Shown piece after piece: positions 27,340-36,273 of a stretch of DNA of 64,000 nt (within the stretch, counting starts at the first letter, position 1; the number at the start of each line of letters is the position of its first letter). The stretch is from Dyadobacter flavalbus. GTDB taxonomy: Bacteria; Bacteroidota; Bacteroidia; Cytophagales; Spirosomataceae. Below the pieces are notes generated by a model. That model had not been told where the DNA came from and ran no database searches. It was given only the letters and a program-made list of their open reading frames with translations. A program made the translations under genes and the position numbers. Where the stretch lies: NCBI RefSeq assembly GCF_006149045.1, contig NZ_VBSN01000019.1:48634-112633 (forward strand), in the 5' to 3' direction.

Positions 27340-28869
27340 ATGAATCATATTTCCTTAGATCAGATTGAGCAGTATGCTTTTGAAAAGAAGGAATTTATCT
27401 TGACCGAAGACGCGCTCGGCAAAGTTTCGGAATCATTTGATTTTCTAACCGATTTCTCCAGAGACAAAATCATTTACGGGATCAATACGGGTTTCGGGCC
27501 GATGGCGCAATACCGGATTGAAAGTGATAAACTCAATCAGCTGCAATATAATCTGATCCGCAGCCATTCCAGCGGAACGGGAAAGCCGCTGAATGAAACG
27601 TATGCACGCAGTGTCATCGTTGCCCGGCTGAATTCCTTTTTACAGGCTAGTTCCGGCATCAGTACGGGTGTTATAAAGCAGCTGGTTTTATTTTTGAACA
27701 AAGGAATTGTACCCGAGATTTTCGAACATGGAAGCGTAGGCGCAAGCGGCGATCTGGTGCAGTTGTCGCATTTAGCGTTGAATCTGATTGGTGAGGGCTA
27801 TGTCTATGAAAATGGAATCCGTTGCAAAACAGCCGATTTGCTGGCAATAAAAGGCATTGAACCGCTCAGAATGGAATTGCGTGACGGCCTCGGCCTGATT
27901 AACGGAACTTCCTGCATGACCGGAATAGCGGCTGTAAACCTTATTTATGCAAAAAGGCTTGTTCAATGGGCTACGGCAGCCTCTTCCATGCTGAACGAAA
28001 TCATTGAAGCATTTGATGACTCGTTTTCAAAAGAACTCAATGCTGTCAAGCACCATAAAGGACAGCAGCTTGTGGCACAGCAAATGCGTGATTTTGTCGC
28101 CGGCAGCAGGCTTATAAGGAGTCGTGACGAACTTTTTAAGGACGATACGGCCATGCAGCGTAAGGAATTTGACCGTAAAATTCAGGAATATTATTCCATA
28201 CGCTGTGTCCCGCAAATTCTTGGTCCCATTCTGGATACCATTCATTATGCGCAGGAAGTAGTTGAAAACGAATTGAATTCGGCCAATGACAATCCGGTTG
28301 TGAGCATAGAAGCCAACAATGTTTTCCATGGCGGCAATTTTCACGGGGATTATATTTCGCTGGAAATGGACAAGGTTAAAATCGTGCTGACCAAACTTTC
28401 CATGCTGATGGAGCGTCAGCTTAATTTCCTGATGAACAGCAAGCTGAACGGCAAATTTCCGCCTTTCCTTAATGCCGGAACCTGGGGCCTGAATTTCGGA
28501 TTTCAGGGAATACAGTTTACGGCTACTTCCACAACGGCAGAAAATCAGGCATTGTCCGGTTCGGTTTACGTTCATAGCATACCGAACAACAATGATAATC
28601 AGGATGTTGTGAGCATGGGAACAAACAGTGCCGTGCTCGCGCGCCAGGTTCTGGAAAATTCATTTCAAGTGATGGCCATTCACATCATGGCGATTTGTCA
28701 GGCGATTGATTTGCTGGATCCAGAAGAAAAAGATAAACTCTCTCCGAACGCCAAATCGGTTTACAAACAGATTCGTGAAAAGGCATATTTTATAAAAGAA
28801 GATGAGCCGCAGGCGGAAAACATAGCGGCAGTTTGTGAATACATGAAAGAAAACCCGTTTACATTATGA
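27340..28869 (+). CDS. MIO aromatic amino acid ammonia-lyase (probable tyrosine ammonia-lyase)
   Basis: A 509-residue HAL/PAL/TAL enzyme. The Ala135-Ser136-Gly137 triad in GSVGASGDLVQLSHL cyclises to the MIO electrophile. YGINTGFGPMA near residue 50, NLIRSHSSGTG, LINGTSCMTG and NDNPVV are all conserved. Family knowledge: homologues in flexirubin clusters deaminate tyrosine to 4-coumarate, the aryl starter. Without structure-based comparison histidine or phenylalanine cannot be excluded; no other hut gene is nearby, which favours the starter role. Overlaps the next gene by 4 bases. Confidence 0.88.
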   Translation: MNHISLDQIEQYAFEKKEFILTEDALGKVSESFDFLTDFSRDKIIYGINTGFGPMAQYRIESDKLNQLQYNLIRSHSSGTGKPLNETYARSVIVARLNSFLQASSGISTGVIKQLVLFLNKGIVPEIFEHGSVGASGDLVQLSHLALNLIGEGYVYENGIRCKTADLLAIKGIEPLRMELRDGLGLINGTSCMTGIAAVNLIYAKRLVQWATAASSMLNEIIEAFDDSFSKELNAVKHHKGQQLVAQQMRDFVAGSRLIRSRDELFKDDTAMQRKEFDRKIQEYYSIRCVPQILGPILDTIHYAQEVVENELNSANDNPVVSIEANNVFHGGNFHGDYISLEMDKVKIVLTKLSMLMERQLNFLMNSKLNGKFPPFLNAGTWGLNFGFQGIQFTATSTTAENQALSGSVYVHSIPNNNDNQDVVSMGTNSAVLARQVLENSFQVMAIHIMAICQAIDLLDPEEKDKLSPNAKSVYKQIREKAYFIKEDEPQAENIAAVCEYMKENPFTL

Positions 28870-29597
28870 ACTGTGCATTGGTAACAGGCGCTTCAAGAGG
28901 ATTGGGCAGGGCCATTGCCGTTCAGTTAGCCATAGACCACGGATTTTACATGCTGGTGAATTATGCTTCGAACCGGCATGCTGCCGAAGAAACGCTGGCT
29001 GCTATTACTGCGAATGGCGGGCAAGGTGAAATTATTCATTTCAATGTACAGGTGAAACCGGAAGTGGATGCGGCTTTGAATGAATGGAAAGAAAAAAACG
29101 AAAACAAGTTCATCCGTGTGCTGGTGAATAATGCCGGGATCACGCGCGACGGATTATTCATGTGGATGCCGGAAAATGACTGGGACGACGTCATGAACAT
29201 ATCAGTAAAAGGGTTTTATAACGTTACACAGAATGTCATTCAGCAAATGCTGCGGAAGCGCTCCGGCCGCGTTGTAAACATTGCGTCCTTGTCCGGGCTG
29301 AAAGGCGTTGCGGGACAAACCAATTATTCTGCGGCAAAAGGGGCCATGATTGCAGCCACAAAGGCGCTCGCGCAGGAAGTAGCCAAACGCAACATTACAG
29401 TAAATGCCGTTGCGCCGGGCTTTATAACCAGTGACATGACCAAAGACCTGAATGAGGACGAACTTAAAAAGATGGTTCCGATGAACCGATTCGGAAATGC
29501 CGAGGAAGTGGCGCATCTGGTCAGTTTTCTGGTTTCGGACAAAGCAGGTTACATTACAGGAGAAGTAATCAATATTAATGGAGGAATTTATTCATAA
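28866..29597 (+). CDS. FabG-like 3-oxoacyl-ACP reductase
   Basis: A 243-residue classical SDR. The NAD(P) motif TGASRGLGRA is at residues 7-16, NNAG near 92, and the Ser-Tyr-Lys set in NIASLSGLKGVAGQTNYSAAKGAM. The C-terminal VSDKAGYITGEVININGGIYS is typical of FabG. It should reduce the ketone after each polyene elongation. The ATG overlaps the ammonia-lyase stop (ATGA), indicating translational coupling, and it ends directly at the next ATG. Confidence 0.9.
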   Translation: MNCALVTGASRGLGRAIAVQLAIDHGFYMLVNYASNRHAAEETLAAITANGGQGEIIHFNVQVKPEVDAALNEWKEKNENKFIRVLVNNAGITRDGLFMWMPENDWDDVMNISVKGFYNVTQNVIQQMLRKRSGRVVNIASLSGLKGVAGQTNYSAAKGAMIAATKALAQEVAKRNITVNAVAPGFITSDMTKDLNEDELKKMVPMNRFGNAEEVAHLVSFLVSDKAGYITGEVININGGIYS

Positions 29598-30815
29598 ATG
29601 AGTCAGCGAGTTGTTGTCACCGGAATCGGGATTTATTCCTGCCTCGGCCAGAACTTGGGTGAGGTAACCCAGTCATTATATGCCGGCAAAAGCGGGATTG
29701 TTTTTGATCAGCAGCGGAAAGATTTTGGTTTCCGTTCCGCGCTGACGGGAATGGTTCAGGAACCGGACCTCAAAAACCAGCTTTCCAGAAGGCAGCGGCT
29801 GGGCATGCACCAGCCTGCCATTTATGCGTATGTCGCTACGAAAGAAGCGCTGGATATGTCGGGGCTGGATATTGATTTTCTTGAAAAATCGGAAACCGGC
29901 ATCATCTTCGGAAATGACAGTACGGCGGCTTCCATTATAGAAGCCGTTGACCGGGCAAAGGAAAAAAAGGATACAACGCTGATCGGAAGCGGCGCCATTT
30001 TCCAGAATATGAACAGCACGGTGAACATGAACCTGTCCACCATTTTCAAGCTGAAAGGCATCAACTTTACATTGAGCGCCGCATGTGCTTCGGGTTCGCA
30101 TTCCATTGGCATGGGCTATCTGATGATCAGTCAGGGACTGCAGGAAAGAGTGATCTGTGGCGGCGCGCAGGAAATCAATCCTTCTTCCATGGCCAGTTTT
30201 GACGGTCTGGGAACATTTTCAGTGCGGGAATCGGAACCGCAGAAAGCATCTCGGCCGTTTGACAAAGACCGCGACGGCCTTATTCCGAGCGGCGGGGCCG
30301 CAACCGTTATACTGGAATCATACGAAGCCGCTGTAAAAAGAGGTGCGCCGATTCTTGCCGAACTGATCGGTTACGGATTTTCCTCCAACGGCGACCATAT
30401 TTCAAATCCAAGCGTTGACGGCCAAATCCGTTCGCTTAGAATGGCACTGAAACAGGCGCAGGTTACAACCCATGAAATTGATTACATCAACGCTCATGCA
30501 ACTTCCACAGTCGTGGGTGACGGCAGTGAAGCAAAGGCTATATATGAAGTTTTCGGGGCAGACGTTCCGGTAAGTTCAACCAAATCCATGACGGGGCACG
30601 AATGCTGGATGGCCGGAGCGAGCGAAATCGTGTATTCCATACTGATGATGCAGCATTCGTTTATTGCGCCCAACATCAACTTTGAAAATCCGGACGAGGA
30701 TTCTGCACGGATCAACATCATTCCGGAAACAAAGCAACAGCCAATTGATTGCTTCCTGTCAAATTCCTTTGGTTTCGGAGGAACCAATTCTACGCTGATC
30801 CTGAAGAAAGTTTAA
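29598..30815 (+). CDS. beta-ketoacyl-ACP synthase (KAS I/II type) with complete active site
   Basis: A 405-residue ketosynthase. The Cys-His-His triad is intact: Cys163 in SAACASGSHS, His in NAHATSTVVGD and His in STKSMTGHECWMAGAS. PSGGAATVILE and SNSFGFGGTNSTLIL are family segments. One of three complete ketosynthases in the cluster; presumably it extends the aryl polyene on ACP. Starts on the base after the reductase stop. Confidence 0.92.
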   Translation: MSQRVVVTGIGIYSCLGQNLGEVTQSLYAGKSGIVFDQQRKDFGFRSALTGMVQEPDLKNQLSRRQRLGMHQPAIYAYVATKEALDMSGLDIDFLEKSETGIIFGNDSTAASIIEAVDRAKEKKDTTLIGSGAIFQNMNSTVNMNLSTIFKLKGINFTLSAACASGSHSIGMGYLMISQGLQERVICGGAQEINPSSMASFDGLGTFSVRESEPQKASRPFDKDRDGLIPSGGAATVILESYEAAVKRGAPILAELIGYGFSSNGDHISNPSVDGQIRSLRMALKQAQVTTHEIDYINAHATSTVVGDGSEAKAIYEVFGADVPVSSTKSMTGHECWMAGASEIVYSILMMQHSFIAPNINFENPDEDSARINIIPETKQQPIDCFLSNSFGFGGTNSTLILKKV

Positions 30816-30998
30816 TTGTGCTAACTTATCTTTCTTGTGCCATTTCGTAATCGGCAATTGCCTGCCGTGAAAAAGATGTATTTTTGTTTTACACTGAAAA
30901 CATGTAAATTGATTCAGTCTGCAGTTTAAAGGTGATAATTGTATCAGAAATTATCATTTTAATAATCCGGAAATTTTAAACTATCAGCAGGAATAAAT

Positions 30999-31006
30999 TA
31001 ATTTTG
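30999..31006 (+). promoter_or_regulatory. possible internal -7 element before the first ACP gene
   Basis: TAATTTTG lies in the only long gap (196 nt) early in the right arm. It is 5 nt before the ATG at 31012 and 26 nt before the Met codon at 31033. If used, translation more likely begins at 31033. No clear -33 element. Confidence 0.4.
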
Positions 31007-31011
31007 TAGCC

Positions 31012-31278
31012 ATGTATATTAATGATGTAAAAATGAATTGGGAAGAAGTTATTGAAGAAACCCGTGATTTTTTGTCCGAGGAATTTGAGATAGACCGAAA
31101 TCTTATTCTTCCTGAAAATAACCTGAAAGACACACTGGATCTGGACAGCCTTGATTATGTTGATCTTGTCGTGCTGATTGAGGAAAATCTGAATATCAAG
31201 ATTACAGGAGAAGATTTCAAGGAAATTGTCACTTTCGGCGATTTTTTCAAGCTCGTTCGCAAGAAACTCGCACTGTAA
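31012..31278 (+). CDS. acyl carrier protein (first of two)
   Basis: An 88-residue ACP. The phosphopantetheine serine lies in LDLDSLDYVDLVVLIEE. The core matches FabC/AcpP-like carriers of type II systems. A second Met at 31033 (MNWEEV) gives 81 residues and fits the usual ACP length and the possible promoter better. It should carry the growing aryl polyene. Three bases precede the acyltransferase gene. Confidence 0.9.
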   Translation: MYINDVKMNWEEVIEETRDFLSEEFEIDRNLILPENNLKDTLDLDSLDYVDLVVLIEENLNIKITGEDFKEIVTFGDFFKLVRKKLAL

Positions 31279-31281
31279 CCT

Positions 31282-32148
31282 ATGAGCCGTTGGGACGGGA
31301 AGACAAAAGGATCACTTGCGGGTTATAAAATATTTCTGTTCTTTATTAATTCCCTCGGGATTGATTTTGCGTACCGCCTGCTGCGTATCGTTACAGGTTA
31401 TTACTTTCTGATGGCTGCCAAGCCCAGAAATGCACTGCTCGATTTTTATCAGAACGGACTTCAGATTCCGTCCATTAAAGCAAAATTCCTTGCCCGTAAA
31501 AATTTCTATGTGTTCGGGCAGACACTTGTGGACCGCGCTGCTTTTCTGCTCGGTAAAAACGAGAAATTTGTCCATACCTTTGAAAATGAGCAATATCTGC
31601 TTGATATACGCGATGCGGGAAAAGGCGGGATACTGCTCAGCGCACATCTCGGTAACTGGGAAACGGCAGGAAATCTGCTGAAAGGACGGGTTGCTTCCGC
31701 GATCAATATTGTGATGCTCGATGCAGAAGTGGAAAGTATCAAGCAATACATGGATCTTTCAACCGGCGGTTCGCATTTCAAGGTCATTGCCATCAAAGAC
31801 GATCTGTCGCATATTATTTCGATCCGCAATGCATTGCTTGGCAACGAGTTCATTGCCATTCACTGCGATCGCTATCTGGACGGGGCAAAATATATAGAGC
31901 TGGATTTTCTGGGTAAAAAAGCAAAGTTCCCGTACGGGCCGTTTGTCATTGCATCCAAATTTGAAGCACCGGTTACCTTTGTTTTTGCAGCCAAAAACGG
32001 CAAGTACAGTTATCACCTGAGCGCAACGTTGCCGATTACCGAAAAGCTGAAACCGGAGGTAATTGCGAAGTTGTACGTAGCGGAACTTGAAAAGAAAGTA
32101 AGGCAGTATCCGGAGCAATGGTTTAATTATTTCAACTTTTTCAATTGA
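31282..32148 (+). CDS. LpxL/HtrB-type lysophospholipid acyltransferase
   Basis: A 288-residue acyltransferase of the lipid A late-acyltransferase family. The catalytic HxxxxE is His122-Glu127 in SAHLGNWE. An N-terminal hydrophobic segment (about 13-42) anchors it at the inner membrane. In aryl polyene clusters such enzymes are thought to attach the polyene acyl group, or further chains, to the lipid anchor. Overlaps the dehydratase gene by one base (TGATG). Confidence 0.85.
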   Translation: MSRWDGKTKGSLAGYKIFLFFINSLGIDFAYRLLRIVTGYYFLMAAKPRNALLDFYQNGLQIPSIKAKFLARKNFYVFGQTLVDRAAFLLGKNEKFVHTFENEQYLLDIRDAGKGGILLSAHLGNWETAGNLLKGRVASAINIVMLDAEVESIKQYMDLSTGGSHFKVIAIKDDLSHIISIRNALLGNEFIAIHCDRYLDGAKYIELDFLGKKAKFPYGPFVIASKFEAPVTFVFAAKNGKYSYHLSATLPITEKLKPEVIAKLYVAELEKKVRQYPEQWFNYFNFFN

Positions 32149-32567
32149 TGCTGATCGCCAGAAATGTCATGGAAAGCTGGATTCCGCACCGGGAGCCTTT
32201 TGTTATGATTGATAACCTGCTGCTTGCAACAAAGGAAGTTTTCGAGTCAGACTTTTTTATAAAAAGTGATAACATGCTGGCGCAAAACGGCTTTTTTCAG
32301 GAAACCGGACTGATTGAAAACATTGCACAAACCTGCGCCGCCGCATTCAGCTATCTGGATGCAGAAAAGCATGAAAATCCGCGCATGGGCTTTATCGGAG
32401 CTATTTCCAGACTTCGGGTATACGAACTTCCGGCAGTAAATTCGGGTATTGTCACGGTTGTAAATCCGTTGCACCAGCTGGAAAACATCTATCTTGTAAA
32501 AGGCGAAAACTGGCAGGATGGACGTAAATTGCTCAGTTGCGAAATGAAAATTGTGGTTTCGCAGTAA
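32148..32567 (+). CDS. FabA/FabZ-like 3-hydroxyacyl-ACP dehydratase (first of two)
   Basis: A 139-residue single hotdog domain. It begins MLIARNVMESWIPHREPFVMIDNLL, where HREPF is a dehydratase hallmark, and GLIENIAQTCAAAF forms the central helix. It should remove water to give the polyene double bonds. ATG at 32148 is preferred to a TTG one codon earlier because it makes the common TGATG junction. Confidence 0.82.
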   Translation: MLIARNVMESWIPHREPFVMIDNLLLATKEVFESDFFIKSDNMLAQNGFFQETGLIENIAQTCAAAFSYLDAEKHENPRMGFIGAISRLRVYELPAVNSGIVTVVNPLHQLENIYLVKGENWQDGRKLLSCEMKIVVSQ

Positions 32568-32587
32568 TTTTCAATGATTCAAAAAGC

Positions 32588-33007
32588 ATGATTACCTCAG
32601 AAATCAGGATTGATATTCGATTTAGTGAAACCGACGCCATGGGCGTTGTATGGCATGGAAACTATCTGAAATTTTTTGAGGACGGACGCGAAGCTTTCGG
32701 AAAAGAACACGGGCTGGAATATCTGACCATTTTTGATAACGGTTATTTTACGCCCATCGTCAAATCGGAAATCGAACATAAGTCGCCGGTTTATTACGGA
32801 CAGGTCATTAAAGTCATTACCCGTTATATTCCGGCAAAGTCGGCCAAGTTGCTGTTTGAATATGAAGTAGTTAATATGACTACGGGCGAAATCAGCGCAA
32901 TTGGCAAAACCATGCAGGTTTTTCTGAACAGGGAAACGCGGACGCTGGAACTGGTCACGCCGGATTTCTACAGAAACTGGAAAGAAAGAAACGGAGTTAG
33001 TAAATAA
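32588..33007 (+). CDS. 4HBT/YbgC-type acyl thioesterase
   Basis: A 139-residue hotdog thioesterase. FSETDAMGVVWHGNYLKFFEDGRE has the Asp and the HGNY element of 4-hydroxybenzoyl-CoA thioesterases. YbgC/FadM-like enzymes release acyl chains from CoA or ACP; aryl polyene clusters contain an equivalent (ApeK). An in-frame ATG at 32537 would overlap the dehydratase and adds non-family sequence, so the start at 32588 is preferred. Confidence 0.87.
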   Translation: MITSEIRIDIRFSETDAMGVVWHGNYLKFFEDGREAFGKEHGLEYLTIFDNGYFTPIVKSEIEHKSPVYYGQVIKVITRYIPAKSAKLLFEYEVVNMTTGEISAIGKTMQVFLNRETRTLELVTPDFYRNWKERNGVSK

Positions 33008-33031
33008 AAAGCCATTTTACTGCAACTGGAA

Positions 33032-34111
33032 ATGACCTACATCGGTGCGGAGTTGATGATTAGCCCATTAGGAAAAACCACAGAAGAAAACCGTACGGCA
33101 ATGACCGCTAACCGGTCCGGGATTTCACTGATCGCGGATGCAGGTTTTGACCACCAAAATCTGTTTTTATCAAAAATGACGGATCTGGACGGTCCTGGAA
33201 AATTTACGCGTCTGATCATACAAGCCGTTGAAGCCATCAGGAATGAAATGGACGACGCTGTGTTGCTTTCGGAACGGACTATATTCGTGATCAGTTCGAC
33301 CAAAGGCGATCCGGAGCAAATAAATGATCCTTTTAACGCACCAGTTTCGGCGGTACAGCAAAAATTCAACCTTGCAAATCGTCCGCTCGTTATTTCAAGT
33401 GCCTGTATTTCAGGAATCGTTGCCATAAACACGGCGCATCATCTGATCCATGCAAAACTTTACGACCATGCCGTTGTAATTGGCTGCGATGTGCTTTCGG
33501 ACTTTGTTGTTTACGGTTTCCAGTCGCTTTTCGCCATTGGAGACACGCCGTGCAAGCCGTTTGATGCCGCGCGGAACGGGATTTCAATCGGTGAAGGCTG
33601 CGGTGCAGTCGTGATTTCGGCTTCTGAAAATATTTTTAAAAATGCTCCTTTGCAATTGCTTGCCGGCACGACTGCCAACGATGCCAATCATATTTCCGGA
33701 CCTTCAAGAACAGGCGAGGGGCTTTTCCGGAGCGTAAAGAAAACGATGGAAAAAAACGGCATTGCAGCAGATGAGCTGGATTTTATTTCGGCGCACGGAA
33801 CGGCAACGGTGTTTAATGACGAAATGGAATCCATCGCTTTTGATCGTCTTGGCATGAGTACCATTCCGTTGAACAGTCTGAAAGGCTATTTCGGGCATAC
33901 GCTTGGCGCGGCAGGAATTATTGAAACCGCAGCTTCCATGCAAATGATCCGGAACGGTATTTTGTTCAAAAGCCTTGGTTTTCAGGAGCAAGGTACTTCG
34001 AAAGCCCTGAATATTGTTTCGGGGAACACGGTGGCAAATCCTGAAACTATTTTAAAAACGGCATCGGGTTTTGGAGGCGGAAATGCTTCCCTTATTCTCA
34101 GAAGCTTATGA
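33032..34111 (+). CDS. beta-ketoacyl synthase with complete active site (second)
   Basis: A 359-residue ketosynthase, shorter than FabF. The triad is present: Cys125 in SSACISGIVA, His in SAHGTATVFND and His in NSLKGYFGHTLGAAG. Its C-terminus ends with GFGGGNASLILRSL. Four bases of its end overlap the following ketosynthase-like half protein, which suggests that the two are made and act together. Confidence 0.9.
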   Translation: MTYIGAELMISPLGKTTEENRTAMTANRSGISLIADAGFDHQNLFLSKMTDLDGPGKFTRLIIQAVEAIRNEMDDAVLLSERTIFVISSTKGDPEQINDPFNAPVSAVQQKFNLANRPLVISSACISGIVAINTAHHLIHAKLYDHAVVIGCDVLSDFVVYGFQSLFAIGDTPCKPFDAARNGISIGEGCGAVVISASENIFKNAPLQLLAGTTANDANHISGPSRTGEGLFRSVKKTMEKNGIAADELDFISAHGTATVFNDEMESIAFDRLGMSTIPLNSLKGYFGHTLGAAGIIETAASMQMIRNGILFKSLGFQEQGTSKALNIVSGNTVANPETILKTASGFGGGNASLILRSL

Positions 34112-34752
34112 AATTCATTACGGCATATGCCCATTTGAAGGAGAACATTTGTGCAGTCAACGGCGAAATGATCTGCAGGCGTGACAAGGATTCCGGCGAT
34201 TCCTGGTTTAAGCAAATTTACAAGCAGCAGGAATTCGTTTATCCTAAATTTCACAAGATGGACGTGCTGTCGCAGGCAGGATTCCTGACTTCGAAACTGA
34301 TCAAACGTGCCAATCCGCAATTTGCCGAAAAGTATAAGGATGATGAAATAGCCATGCTTTTTGCAAACCAGTCAGGCAGCGCCGAAACGGATCAGAAATT
34401 TGTTCATGCTTATCGGAACGGTGCGCCAAGTCCGTCGCTGTTTGTGTATACTTTGCCCAATATCGTCATGGGTGAAATTGCCATTCTCAACAAATGGTAT
34501 GGAGAAAGTCTGTTTGCCGTTTTGCCTGAATTTGATCCGGAATTTTATATAAACCATTGTCATATACTGCTGTCGGCAGGTTCTGAAGCGGTACTTTGCA
34601 GCTGGCTTGAGATAGCAGGAAACCAAATTGATGTTTTTACGTTTCTGATTGAAAAAGAAGGTGAAAACAGGTCTGAATTTACTGCGGATAATTTGTCAAA
34701 AATTGCTTTTGCAGGCAATTTGCATAAAACTGAAATTAACGCCAATTATTAA
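34108..34752 (+). CDS. half-size ketosynthase-like protein without catalytic residues
   Basis: A 214-residue protein resembling the N-terminal half of a ketosynthase: IAMLFANQSGSAETDQKF followed by PSPSLFVYTLPNIVMGEIAIL, the place where a ketosynthase would have its strand and the Cys-bearing helix start. No Cys stands at the nucleophile position, and the second half with both histidines is absent. It overlaps the preceding ketosynthase by 4 bases and is followed 8 bases later by an ACP gene. It may be a partner subunit like a chain-length factor. I assign the family by pattern only. Confidence 0.65.
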   Translation: MKFITAYAHLKENICAVNGEMICRRDKDSGDSWFKQIYKQQEFVYPKFHKMDVLSQAGFLTSKLIKRANPQFAEKYKDDEIAMLFANQSGSAETDQKFVHAYRNGAPSPSLFVYTLPNIVMGEIAILNKWYGESLFAVLPEFDPEFYINHCHILLSAGSEAVLCSWLEIAGNQIDVFTFLIEKEGENRSEFTADNLSKIAFAGNLHKTEINANY

Positions 34753-34760
34753 TATTAGTC

Positions 34761-35018
34761 ATGGATGATTTAAAGGAAGAACTTAAAAGACAACTGATCG
34801 AACAGCTCAATCTGGAAGAAATTACACCGGCCGATATCGACGACGACACCTTGCTGTTCAGCGACAAAGGCCTTGGGCTGGACTCGATAGATGCGCTGGA
34901 ACTTATTGTGCTGCTCGAAAAATACCACGGCATTCAGGTTACAAAACCGGAAGAAGGCAAGGAAGTCTTCAGGTCTGTTAATTCAATGGCCGAATATATC
35001 CTCAAAAGAAAAGGCTGA
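34761..35018 (+). CDS. acyl carrier protein (second of two)
   Basis: An 85-residue ACP with the phosphopantetheine serine in GLGLDSIDALELIVLLEKY. It is not a close copy of the first ACP, so the two probably interact with different partners. Aryl polyene systems also use two ACPs. It precedes the third ketosynthase by 17 bases. Confidence 0.9.
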   Translation: MDDLKEELKRQLIEQLNLEEITPADIDDDTLLFSDKGLGLDSIDALELIVLLEKYHGIQVTKPEEGKEVFRSVNSMAEYILKRKG

Positions 35019-35035
35019 TTTTACCATAAAAAGCA

Positions 35036-36220
35036 ATGAGTGTGCGCATAACCGGAATCGGGGTCGTTTCTGCCATCGGACTGAGCGTTCAGGAAAACCT
35101 GCTTGCATTGAAAGAAAGCAGAACCGGCATTATGCCATTCTCGTTTCTGGATGATGATAAAATCTTTCTGGCCGGTGCGGTAAAAGCAACAAATCCGGTT
35201 TTAAAAAAGGAATCAAAAACGCAAAGCCAGTTCATTTCGCGTACTACCTTGCTTGGACTGAAAGCTGCGCGGGAAGCCTATGGAAATGCAAAGCAGCACA
35301 ATCAGATCAGAACGGGCATTATTTCTGCTACTTCGGTTGGCGGGATGGATCAGAGCGAGCAGTTTTACAATGCATACCTGGATGGAACGGATGCGGATTT
35401 TGCAATGCTCGGAACGCATGACAGCGGAAGCACTACGGAACGTATTGCAGCAGAACTGGGAATTTCGGGCTACATAAACACGCTTTCAACGGCTTGTTCG
35501 TCTGGTGCAAATGCCATTATGCTCGGGGCAAGGTTGCTGATGCAGGGAAAACTGGACCGGGTTCTGGTTGGCGGAACAGACGCGCTGACGAATTTTACGG
35601 TAAACGGGTTTCGCTCGCTGATGATTTACGACGAACAATGGTGCCGGCCGTTTGACGAATCCCGGGAAGGGCTGAACCTTGGAGAAGGAGCCGCCTTCCT
35701 GCTGCTTGAAAATGAAAAAAGCATCCGCTTCTCCGGCAACAGAACGCTGGCTTTTCTGAATGGCTGGGCAAATGCGGCGGATGCTTTTCACCAGACGGCT
35801 TCTTCGCCGGAAGGAAAAGGCGCAACGCTCGCTATGCAGAAAGCAATAGAAAAGTCCGGTATCAGTCCGTCGCAAATTTCGTACATCAATGCACATGGAA
35901 CCGGTACAAAAAACAATGACCTTTCGGAATCTGTTGCGTTGACAAACGTTTTTGGCGATCAGGTGCCTGCATTCAGCTCAACCAAATCGTTTACAGGCCA
36001 TACCCTCGCAGCCGCCGGCGCAGTGGAAGCCGTTTTTTCCGTTCTTGCCATTCAGAACCAACTGATTTATCCGAATATCAATTTCAGTACTCCGATAACG
36101 GAGACCGGACTTGAACCGGTCACGATTCTGCAGGCAGAAAAACCGGTTCATGCGGTGCTTTCCAACTCTTTCGGTTTTGGCGGAAACAATTCTTCACTGG
36201 TTTTTTCAGATCATGCCTGA
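35036..36220 (+). CDS. beta-ketoacyl-ACP synthase with complete active site (third)
   Basis: A 394-residue FabF-like ketosynthase. Cys154 in STACSSGANA, His in NAHGTGTKNND and His in STKSFTGHTLAAAG complete the triad, and SFGFGGNNSSLVF ends the fold. It is followed by a Cys-less ketosynthase-like gene, an arrangement like the KS-chain length factor pairs of type II polyketide and aryl polyene systems. Confidence 0.92.
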   Translation: MSVRITGIGVVSAIGLSVQENLLALKESRTGIMPFSFLDDDKIFLAGAVKATNPVLKKESKTQSQFISRTTLLGLKAAREAYGNAKQHNQIRTGIISATSVGGMDQSEQFYNAYLDGTDADFAMLGTHDSGSTTERIAAELGISGYINTLSTACSSGANAIMLGARLLMQGKLDRVLVGGTDALTNFTVNGFRSLMIYDEQWCRPFDESREGLNLGEGAAFLLLENEKSIRFSGNRTLAFLNGWANAADAFHQTASSPEGKGATLAMQKAIEKSGISPSQISYINAHGTGTKNNDLSESVALTNVFGDQVPAFSSTKSFTGHTLAAAGAVEAVFSVLAIQNQLIYPNINFSTPITETGLEPVTILQAEKPVHAVLSNSFGFGGNNSSLVFSDHA

Positions 36221-36273
36221 TCATTTTCTATCTTTCCGCTAACAGAAATTCTAAACATTTAAGCATTACATAC

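Noticed and set aside
27340..28869. Histidine utilisation gene hutH
   Set aside because: No hutU, hutI or hutG nearby, and it heads the pigment operon with an ATGA overlap to the ketoreductase, so an aryl-starter role is more likely.
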